Of a stretch of 64,000 nucleotides of DNA, positions 55,446-64,000 are shown in pieces. Source of the stretch: Diphasiastrum complanatum. Lineage: Eukaryota; Streptophyta; Lycopodiopsida; Lycopodiales; Lycopodiaceae. Both the position numbers and the translations under genes were made by a program. Location of the stretch: assembly GCA_029204225.1 (NCBI GenBank), contig CM055095.1, positions 78,556,403 to 78,620,402 on the forward strand, read 5' to 3'. How positions within the stretch are numbered: the stretch's first letter is position 1; the number at the start of each line of letters is the position of its first letter. Below the pieces are notes generated by a model. The model saw only the letters and a list, made by a program, of their open reading frames with translations, had not been told where the DNA came from and did no database searches.

Positions 55446-58065
55446 ACTGCAAAATTACCTTAAGATGGGCCATGTTAAGCCTACTAAATCTCCCTGGGGG
55501 GCACCTATGCTCCTTGTTGATAAAAAAGACGGAGGCACTCATCTTTGTGTGGACTAAATTAACGATTAAAAACCGTTATCCTTTGTCGCGAATGGATGAG
55601 CTGGTTGATCGATTGCATGGTGCAAAGTACTTCACCAAAATCGATTTGAGATCAGGGTATCATCAGATTCACATAAAAACTGAGGATGTTGAAAAACCGG
55701 GTTTAGAAATAGGTACGGCCATTATGAGTTTCTGGTTTTACCATTTGGCTTGACAAATGCTCTAGCAACTTTCCAACAGATGATGAACGATCTTCTTCGT
55801 CCATATCTGGGAAAGTTCGTAATAGTGTACTTGGATGATATTCTCATCTATAGTAAGACCTTGGAGGAGCATGAGGAGCATCTCAGGACTGTCTTAAAGT
55901 TACTTACACAGGAGAAGCTTTTTGCCAAGGAGTCCAAATGTGTATTCTTCCAGAAAAGGTTGTTATACCTTGGTCAAATTATTTCGGACCATGGGTTGGA
56001 AATTGACCCAAATAAAGTCCGACAAGTACGCGAATGGCCTATTCCTAAAACCATCCAAGAAATTAAGTCCTTTTGGGGCTTTACAGGGTTTTTTCATAGA
56101 TTCATCTTGAACTATGCATTAATTGCATTGGCCATGACAAATGTCCTCAAAGGGGCTAAGAGAGTTAGCCGGCATAGTAAGTTCAGTCCTCCGATTACTT
56201 GGACTGAAGAGTTGAATCAAAGTTTTGAGAACCTCAAATACTGTGTGACTACAGCACCTATTTTACACATAGTGAATCCTAACAAGCCATATGTGCTTGA
56301 AATAAATGCCAGTGACTATGCTATAGGTGCAGTCCTATATCAGGATGGTAGACCGGTTGCTTTTGAAAGCAAAAAGTTAGATCCTGCTCAAAGGCGGTAT
56401 TCCACCTACGACAAGGAGCTTTTTGTGTGATTCATGCCCTGAAAGTTTGGAGACATTATTTGTATGGCTCCTAGTTTACCATAGTTAATGACCATCAAGC
56501 GTTAAAGTATATTAACGATGTGGTCGACCTTAGGGGTCGTAAGGCCAGATGGTCAAAGATGCGCCAAGAATTTCATTATGACATTGAGTACCGGAAGGGT
56601 ACTTTTAATAGTGTCGCGGATGCCTTAAGTCGGATTGGAGAGGTTAATCAGTTAAGCTTTTCTGAGATCCAATCTGAGTTGTATCTATCCTTAAGAGATT
56701 TGTGTAAGACCGATAGGTACTTCGGTTGTATTTGGCTAGACGTCCTGGCAAGTTCTTCTAGATCTAGTGATGAGCTTGGAATGCAGCATTCCAAGATTTC
56801 TCCTCAGGACAAGATACAGAGAGACTATTCCATTAGGAATGGGTTACTTTTCTGGAATGGAAAAGTTTCTGTGCCAGAAAATGATGATATAAGGGCCCAA
56901 ATCCTGCATGAATGTCATGACAGCCTGTGTGCAGGGCACCCTGGCGCGCAAAGGACGCTTGACTTAGTAAAAAGGAACTTTTACTGGCCAAACTTAAAAA
57001 GTCAAGTCGAGGCATATGTTTGCAAGTGTGCACAATGCCAAGTTAACAAAGCTGAAAGACTTAAGGCAGCTGGTTTATTAATACCCTTGGAAATTCCCGA
57101 AAGAAAGTGGGAAAGTATTTCCATGGACTTTGTGGTTGGGCTACCTCGGACAGGGAAGCAACATGATGCCATTTGGGTAATAGTTGACAGGTTAACTAAA
57201 ATGGTGCAATTCATACCAACCAAGCAAACTGTCAAGGCTTCTGAACTTGCTCAGCTTTTTGTTGAAAAGTTGTTCAGGTTATTTAGTTTGCCAAATGACA
57301 TTGTTAGTGATAGAGATCCAAAGTTTGCTGGCAAATTCTGGCAAGCAATCTTTGAGAAATTAGAGACGACTCTAAGTATGGGGTCATCAGATCATCCTGA
57401 ATCCGATGGTCAAACAGAGAGGACGAACCGGTCTATGGAAGATATGCTTCAGGCATATGTTTCCAGGAGACAGTTGGATTGGGAAAGGTACCTTCCAATG
57501 ATTGAGTTTGCGTATAACAGCGCAAAGCACTCAACGACGGGTTTTAGTCCATTTTCTCTGATGTATGGTTTCCAGCCTAGGGCTCCCATTTCAGTGGGCC
57601 TCAAAGGCCTCAAGGTTAAGGCAGCAGTAAATTTCCTGCATGATATGCAAGAAATGTTGCTTGTTGCTCGCGAAAACGTAAAAACGGCTCAGGATAGAGC
57701 CTAGTAGCAACAACCTAGGGTCTACGAGGAGGGGGCTTGGCGTATAGTAAAGAAACTCCATCAAAATGCGTACCAGCTAGAACTTCCTCAAGGCGTTAAG
57801 GTACATCCAATTTTTCACATTAGTCGTTTAAAGGAACGACTTGGTGGACAGGATGACTTGATACTTCAAGAGGACTTCGGTTGGAGGACCTGACATCCTT
57901 TGTACCTACGGAACCACAGGCCATAGTTGATGTACGTCAATGTAGGCTCAGAAACCGGCAGGTAACTGAGTACTTGGTTCGCTGGAAAGGAAGTTCCGAG
58001 GATGATGATACTTGGGAAAAGAAACATGACCTTAAACTGAGGTTCCCTGGTTTTCTTCCTTAGAT
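55446..58065 (+). pseudogene. Ty3/Gypsy chromovirus pol fragment (RT to chromodomain)
   Basis: It starts inside RT (KPTKSPWGAPMLLVDKKDGG) and lacks gag and protease. Pieces: 55450-55753, then 55750-56430 with the RT active site (IVYLDDILIYSKT) and RNase H (EINASDYAIGAV, normally TDAS). A frameshift near 56427 follows, then 56520-57704 with the HHCC finger and integrase core (MDFVVGLP, SDRDPKF, DGQTERTNRSMEDM). Two stops and a deletion at about 57702 remove the segment before GAWRIVKKL. The last part, PIFHISRLKERL and a chromodomain (TEYLVRWKGSSEDDDTWE), ends at 58065. It is a different family from copies 1-3, closer to the fragment at 8450-9145. Confidence 0.9.
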
Positions 58066-58077
58066 AAAGAATTTTTT

Positions 58078-58090
58078 AAGGAACAGGGAA
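58078..58090 (+). promoter_or_regulatory. Polypurine tract
   Basis: AAGGAACAGGGAA directly before the LTR start TGTTAGGGACC. Confidence 0.7.
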
Positions 58091-58660
58091 TGTTAGGGAC
58101 CCAACTCCCTTGGGTCCCAAACCCAGACTTGAGACTGGACGATGACTAGGCCTGTAGACTTGACCGGTGACTAGTGAACCTGCATGGTTGCCACGTGTCA
58201 TGATCTTGGTGTGCACATGGCTTAGAGTCTCTCTCCTTGGAGGTATACAAGAGGAGGACTCATTTTGCCATCCATTCTATCTACCTAGGAGGAGGTGGAT
58301 GGAGAGCGTGTGCATTGCCAGGATGTATGCTAGCTTGGGGTAGGAGATGGCTAAGAACCTAGGCGGTGGTATGGGACGCCGCCTAGGATGGAAGTCGGAT
58401 CCAGCTTGATTCGGTCACAGGCCAGGGCACGGTGGGTGGACCCGGATTAGGTCCTACGGCAGGGTGGAGCGTGAATCGTTCGGTCTCTTGTGGTTAACCG
58501 GCACCTGGAGGTTTGTAGTAAGTAAGGTTTGTAACACTGAGTATATCTCTGCTCAAAGAGGAAACTTCACTTATTCGTAGTGAGTCACTTAGTTAACTTG
58601 GGTCGGCACCTAGGGCCCTCATGGACCCAAACTTAACATAATTAAATATTTTAACTTTTT
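58091..58660 (+). repeat. Gypsy 3' LTR (right edge uncertain)
   Basis: It starts TGTTAGGGACCCAACTCCC after the polypurine tract. The final part (about 58556-58690) is collinear with 63611-63850 apart from about 75 bp present only in the latter, so the LTR end here is deleted or rearranged. The family's usual end (GGTCCTAACA) is seen at 63803-63812. Confidence 0.65.
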
Positions 58661-58897
58661 GAACCCAACTTAAATAACTTATACGACTCATGTCATTCAA
58701 ATCTCTATAGGTAAAGAAATCAGCATTTGGAGATTGGTCGATTGCCTGCCAAGAGAGAGAAAACTTCAACCATCAATGATAACAACACAATGATTGAACA
58801 AATGGGCGCTTCAAGGATAGCTTAGCCCTCCTTGTATATATAGTAGAAAATGTACAAAGTTTCATGCAAAAATCTCCACTCAATCTTGTGTTAAGGA

Positions 58898-58901
<4 letters not shown>

Positions 58902-58965
<64 letters not shown>
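58902..58965. repeat. (CT)n microsatellite at the 5' edge of the LINE
   Basis: A 64-bp TC run that stops two bases before LINE ORF1 coding sequence begins. Confidence 0.95.
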
Positions 58966-58966
<1 letters not shown>

Positions 58967-58968
<2 letters not shown>

Positions 58969-59146
58969 ACGCAATGCTGCCCTTCGGCTTAGGGCAAAGC
59001 TTAAAGGTACTTTCATTTATATGGATGATGACTTAACAAATACTCAATGGTTGGCAAGAAAAAAGATTATCCTTGAAGCGAAAGAGAAAGGGCAAAGGGT
59101 TGTTTTTATTGACGGGAAACCGAGATTTTTCGACCTTCCACAATAG
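58967..59146 (+). pseudogene. LINE ORF1 protein, C-terminal end
   Basis: Open frame NAALRLRAKLKGTFIYMDDD, then QWLARKKIILEAKEKGQRVV and DGKPRFFDLPQ, ending TAG at 59144-59146. This wording is the usual C-terminal domain of LINE ORF1 RNA-binding proteins (LKGT.IFI.EDLT...R..L...K...G..V.F..G). Everything upstream is missing; the element is 5'-truncated at the (CT)n run. ORF1 is in the same frame as ORF2, with only the TAG between. Confidence 0.85.
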
Positions 59147-62100
59147 GAACTAGGGGCCCCCGGATATAGAAGCTACCCGAGATCCCCTACCAATTTGAGA
59201 CTTGGCTTCTGGAATTGTAATGGTTTTTTATCTTCGTCATCAGCCGGAGACTTTGCTGATTTTATTAGAAAATGCGACATTTTGTTGTTGGCTGAAACTC
59301 ATGAGTCCTTATATCATCCTCTTCCAAATATACAGGAGTACTCTTGGCATTCTGCTTTTCGTCCATTTGTTAGGGGAAAAACTTGTCGAGGATCTGGAGG
59401 AGTAGCTTGTTTATACAGAGACGCCACAGTTCAGATGGTTAAACAAGATCCATACGCTCGCTATATTTGGTTACACATTATTGGCTCACTATTGGGATTA
59501 CCTCAGGACATCTATATAGCTGTATGCTATTTTGCTCCACAGACCTCAGTGTTTGCTGAGTTTGGCGGGGACCCTTTTCAGGCTCTCTCAGATGATATTG
59601 CTATCTTTTCTCAGCAGGGTTCCATTTTACTAGCAGGTGATTTCAACGCCCGCACAAGCTCTAGACAAACCGAATTTCATGCAGCTACGGATCTTCTCAG
59701 GCTTTACCCTTTGGATATGGGGCTAAACCGGGTATCACAGGATGCAGACACTCCAGCTACATCTTTCGGGGAGCAGTTGATCACTCTAGCAGAGACACAC
59801 GCTCTTGCCATTTTGAATGGCCTCACACAGTGGCCTTCCTCATCAGCATATACATGCTATCCTCATGGTGGAGGACATAGTGTGGTCGACTACTTCATTG
59901 GATCACCTGCTTTGATCTCTCACATTTCTGATTTCTCCATTACACCCCCTACCATTTCCGATCACTCACTCTTACACATCTCACTTGGTCACATAACCTC
60001 TTCTTTGCAAGTTTCTTGCTCTCTTCCCACTCATAAACGTATTCCTTTCACCCAATCTGGATTCACTAATTACACCACAATCTTATCCCAACTACTCGCT
60101 AACTTCCCGTTCATGGCACCAATTGACCAGCAAGCCACTTTTCTCTCTACATCCCTCTTAGCTGCTGCTTCCTCATCCTTCCCCACCAAAACGACATCAT
60201 CTCACAGAAGTGTTCACAACAGATGGTATGATGCAGAATGCCGCTCTCTTCACAATCATGTGACATATGCCAGGTCACACTCCCCTGCCACACTCAAACA
60301 ATGCCAGAAAGAATATCATAGAACCACCAGAACAAAGAAGATCAAGTACCTACAATCACTCTGCCAAAAAATGATCAACTCTTTAGATTCACCCTCCTCC
60401 TCTTTTTTCTGGAAACATTTCACCAGACACTCTTCAACATTGGCCCCCATAGCCATCGAATCCTGGATCGAGTATGCCACGGAGTTATATACCACGGACT
60501 CTCCTCCTACCTCACTCTCACCGAGACCTGACCACTGCTCACTTTTCACCCCTGACATGGTTGAAAACGCCATTAAACATGCCAAACTAAATAAAGCCAC
60601 TGACTATGACTCCTTAAGTGTAGACTTCCTAAAGCCCATAGCACATCTCATCTCCCCTTACATTGCTCATGTTTTTAACACAGCTGTTACTTCTGGTTTT
60701 CCTACGGCTTGGTGTACTAATATCCTTCACCCCATCCTCAAGGCAGGTGATCCCATGAATGTAGGAAACTACCGCACCATTATGATTGGCCACACTCTGG
60801 CTAAGATATATGGCTCTATACTACAGACAGTTACTGGATCTTTTGCTGAAACTGAGGGTTTACACGCTATGGGTCAAGCTGGTTTCAGACCGGGATATTC
60901 TACTTCAGACCAGATCTTCATTTTGAGATGCATTATTGAGGAGGCTCGACATCGGAAACAGAGAATTTACTGTTGCTTTGTGGATTTTCGCAAAGCTTTT
61001 GACTCTGTTCCACGACATCTTCTTTTCCAGAGACTGTCTTCACTTGGCTTTTCAGAGGATACTATTGCTGCGATCATTACTTTATATGAGCGAGTCTTGG
61101 CACGTTTCAGAGATGGTAGTGGCTGGTCCTCACAGATACATTCTACCATTGGTGTGAAGCAGGGTTGCCCCTTATCACCCACTCTTTTTGCACTATATAT
61201 AGATGACCTCGAGCGGATTATTCGCGAGGAAGGTGGAGAGGGCTGTCCCCTAGCAGACATTATTATCCCCATTCTCTTGTACGCTGATGATGTGGTTCTC
61301 CTCTCATCCTCTGCAGCTGGTTTACAGAGTCACCTTTCTGCTTTACATCACTTTTGCCAGCATTGGGGATTGACGGTGAACCTTAAGAAGACTAAGATTA
61401 TGGTGTTTAACACCAACAGACAGCATATGAGAGATGTGATTTTCTATTATGACGGGCTACCGATTGAGATCGTGACCTCCTACACCTATCTGGGAGTTCT
61501 TTTCTCTGGTCCGCTACTCACTTTTCGACCAGCAGCCACCGCCAGGCTCCGCAAGGGGCATACCGCTCTTGTGCATATGGAGAGATTTTGCTCTACTTAT
61601 TATGTGCAGGATCCTGCTACCAGATGCCTACTATTTTCTGCTACTGTCTCCCCAGTTGTGCTATATTCGGCTGAGACTTGGTGCCCTGATTTATCACGCG
61701 ATACATGGAGAGATCTTACTCGTATCCAGATTCTCATGCTCAGTAGGATAATCCGGGCTAAGCCCTCAGTACCACATGATATCATACTAGCCGAGTTTGC
61801 TTCTCCTCCATTAGTTGTTGGTGCTATGTTTCAGATCATCACCTTTCTTCACAGGGTATCAGATCTAGATACCTCCAGATACATTGTTGCTGCTCTCACT
61901 TCATCTTGTACCATTGCGGATCAGGGAGCCAAGCACTCTTGGTATCGCAGTGTCTCAGCCCTTCTTCAGACTTGGGGTTTATCCGCACTTGATCTTCCGA
62001 ATGGAACCCATGCTTATATCAGACAGCAGATCTACCGGAGCTACATACGCACTATATGGTCACATCCTGATCCAGATAGGGTCAAGCTACATTATTATGG

Positions 62101-62698
62101 CACACATCTTTTACGGCTGGACGTTTCGGGCTTGCCTATTCTTCCAGTTTATCTTACACAGACGCTATCTTTTGGTCTGAGATATCGTATAGGACAGCTT
62201 CGAGTCTCTTCTCATCAGCTTGCTATCGAGACAGGTAGATACACAGACACTCCCAGATTGCAGCGGATATGTCAGCTCTGTTCTCTTCAGGAGGTGGAAG
62301 ATGAGTTTCATTTCATCTTTCGCTGCCCAGTATACTATGAGATTAGAGGACGATACCATTGTTTATACCGAGATATTCCCCTCACGTTGAGCTCCTTCCT
62401 CGAGTATCCAGACGCTAGATGTGTGGGTCTTCTTTTGAGAGAGATGTATATTTTACGAGCTTCACTTCTACCTACGCTCTCAGATATGGATTCCAGTCAG
62501 GCTCACATTACTCAGTTCTTCCAGAAGCGAGACAGAGTGGATATTTCGGTTGCGGATTTTGACGTCCCCGTCCGAAGATCGAAGACACAGAGAGTTTCGG
62601 CTCGATCCAGTGCTACTAGATCTTCATACGCCTCCCACCAGCCTACATCACGACCCACTACTACCATCACTCATTACTTTCGGCTTGCTCGTAGCTAG
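59147..62698 (+). CDS. LINE ORF2: endonuclease and reverse transcriptase
   Basis: An intact frame of about 1180 codons. The endonuclease starts LRLGFWNCNGF near 59195, with LLLAETHES, AGDFNART (about residue 148 counted from there), VVDYFI and ISDHSLLHI (near 255). RT has NYRTIMIGHTLAKIY, AGFRPGYSTSDQ, CFVDFRKAFDSVPR (near 594), GVKQGCPLSPTLFALY and YADD (near 695). A CxxC...H...C finger (CQLCSLQEVEDEFHFIFRC) lies near 1027 and a basic C-terminus follows. There is no AUG at the start: the first in-frame Met comes inside the endonuclease, after its first conserved motifs. ORF2 would nick DNA and copy the LINE RNA there. The frame is undamaged, so this is a young copy. Confidence 0.94.
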   Translation, partial: ELGAPGYRSYPRSPTNLRLGFWNCNGFLSSSSAGDFADFIRKCDILLLAETHESLYHPLPNIQEYSWHSAFRPFVRGKTCRGSGGVACLYRDATVQMVKQDPYARYIWLHIIGSLLGLPQDIYIAVCYFAPQTSVFAEFGGDPFQALSDDIAIFSQQGSILLAGDFNARTSSRQTEFHAATDLLRLYPLDMGLNRVSQDADTPATSFGEQLITLAETHALAILNGLTQWPSSSAYTCYPHGGGHSVVDYFIGSPALISHISDFSITPPTISDHSLLHISLGHITSSLQVSCSLPTHKRIPFTQSGFTNYTTILSQLLANFPFMAPIDQQATFLSTSLLAAASSSFPTKTTSSHRSVHNRWYDAECRSLHNHVTYARSHSPATLKQCQKEYHRTTRTKKIKYLQSLCQKMINSLDSPSSSFFWKHFTRHSSTLAPIAIESWIEYATELYTTDSPPTSLSPRPDHCSLFTPDMVENAIKHAKLNKATDYDSLSVDFLKPIAHLISPYIAHVFNTAVTSGFPTAWCTNILHPILKAGDPMNVGNYRTIMIGHTLAKIYGSILQTVTGSFAETEGLHAMGQAGFRPGYSTSDQIFILRCIIEEARHRKQRIYCCFVDFRKAFDSVPRHLLFQRLSSLGFSEDTIAAIITLYERVLARFRDGSGWSSQIHSTIGVKQGCPLSPTLFALYIDDLERIIREEGGEGCPLADIIIPILLYADDVVLLSSSAAGLQSHLSALHHFCQHWGLTVNLKKTKIMVFNTNRQHMRDVIFYYDGLPIEIVTSYTYLGVLFSGPLLTFRPAATARLRKGHTALVHMERFCSTYYVQDPATRCLLFSATVSPVVLYSAETWCPDLSRDTWRDLTRIQILMLSRIIRAKPSVPHDIILAEFASPPLVVGAMFQIITFLHRVSDLDTSRYIVAALTSSCTIADQGAKHSWYRSVSALLQTWGLSALDLPNGTHAYIRQQIYRSYIRTIWSHPDPDRVKLHYYGTHLLRLDVSGLPILPVYLTQTLSFGLRYRIGQLRVSSHQLAIETGRYTDTPRLQRICQLCSLQEVEDEFHFIFRCPVYYEIRGRYHCLYRDIPLTLSSFLEYPDARCVGLLLREMYILRASLLPTLSDMDSSQAHITQFFQKRDRVDISVADFDVPVRRSKTQRVSARSSATRSSYASHQPTSRPTTTITHYFRLARS
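62498..62521 (+). other. PIP-box-like motif in LINE ORF2
   Basis: It encodes QAHITQFF, which fits the QxxhxxFF PCNA-interacting pattern and is followed by basic residues. The same motif (QAQITSFF) is kept in the truncated LINE at 63132-63155. Confidence 0.55.
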
Positions 62699-63606
<908 letters not shown>

Positions 63607-63812
63607 TCTAGAGAGGAAACTTCACTTATTTGTAGTAAGTCACTTAGTTAACTTGGGTCCTTCCAACTTAGGACCTTTACAAACTTTATTTACATTTATT
63701 TTTATCTTCCAAGCCTAAACTTGGCCTAGGGCCCTCATGGACCCATACTTAACATAATTAAATATTTTAACATTTTGCCCCAAGCCAATGCTTGGGGGTC
63801 TAGGGTCCTAAC
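63607..63812 (+). repeat. Gypsy LTR 3' part
   Basis: Collinear with about 58552-58660 (AGAGGAAACTTCACTTAT, CACTTAGTTAACTTGGGTC, CTAGGGCCCTCATGGACCC) but with about 75 extra bases, and ending GGGTCTAGGGTCCTAACA. This is the complement-like partner of the LTR start TGTTAGG. It is truncated at its 5' side by the LINE tail. Bases 63813-64000 beyond it are unassigned. Confidence 0.6.
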
Positions 63813-64000
63813 ATGAACCCAACTTAAATAACTTATAAGTTATCAACAAAACCTGGTTTTTTAACATTTTACCGGTTTACATAATTGACATTATTTTTAT
63901 ATGTGCCGAAATTGCATGTGTCCGAGGCTAGAAACATGACAATAGAAACTATGTCTCTATCACCAATGCACTCACCAACTGCAGCAAGTTAATCCTGAAG

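Overview
This window is repeat-rich nuclear DNA from a land plant. It carries five exons of one spliced, plant-type nuclear gene, plant-telomere-like TTTAGGG/CCCTAAA runs, initiator-tRNA-Met primer sites typical of plant LTR retrotransposons, and introns swollen by transposons. A large-genome lineage such as a fern is my guess; the sequence alone does not prove it. I see no rRNA, tRNA, CRISPR array or prokaryotic operon.

Layout. Bases 1-9150 are a patchwork of decayed Ty1/Copia pieces (minus 1-2345 and 5243-5522; plus 2346-4037 and 5524-7800), plus the end of a minus-strand Ty3/Gypsy element (7922-9145). A 5'-truncated LINE lies at 10155-11225. A ~420 bp dispersed repeat occurs at 4040-4471 and 11706-12110. 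The only host gene found, an NAD(P)-binding Rossmann/RmlD-like (MAT2B-like) dehydrogenase family member, is on the minus strand. Its last exon is at 16072-16194 and the four preceding exons are at 25496-27477. The 9.3 kb intron between them holds a complete Gypsy chromovirus (copy 1, 17114-23323) and two decayed Gypsy remnants. The N-terminal exons were not found.

From 28083 to about 53070 lies a five-layer nest. A decayed plus-strand Gypsy (28083-29631, 47322-47381, 52930-53067) is split by hAT element 1 (29632-47321) and by hAT element 2 (47382-52921, exact 8-bp target duplication TGATATGC). hAT1 is itself split by Gypsy copy 2 (34348-46934, duplication TTTCC), which is split by Gypsy copy 3 in the opposite orientation (34937-41246, duplication CCCCT). 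Copies 1-3 are one young chromovirus family with 358-bp LTRs. hAT1 encodes a BED/DUF659/hAT-dimerisation transposase damaged by frameshifts and a stop. hAT2 encodes a related protein that keeps the BED and dimerisation domains but has lost the catalytic core, and carries AT-hooks.

From 54129 to the end: a Copia LTR with an adjoining integrase fragment (RT/RNase H deleted), a truncated plus-strand Gypsy chromovirus (55446-58065) with its 3' LTR, then a LINE cluster. The main LINE (58967-62935) has an ORF1 tail, an amber codon and a 1167-codon EN-RT ORF2 in the same frame. Its (CT)n tail abuts a second, severely truncated LINE (63114-63606).

The most promising signals are the in-frame ORF1-TAG-ORF2 arrangement of the LINE, a conserved C-terminal PCNA-binding-like motif in both LINE copies, the core-less hAT2 protein, the family-specific perfect hairpins at the hAT2 ends, and the reconstructable insertion order.
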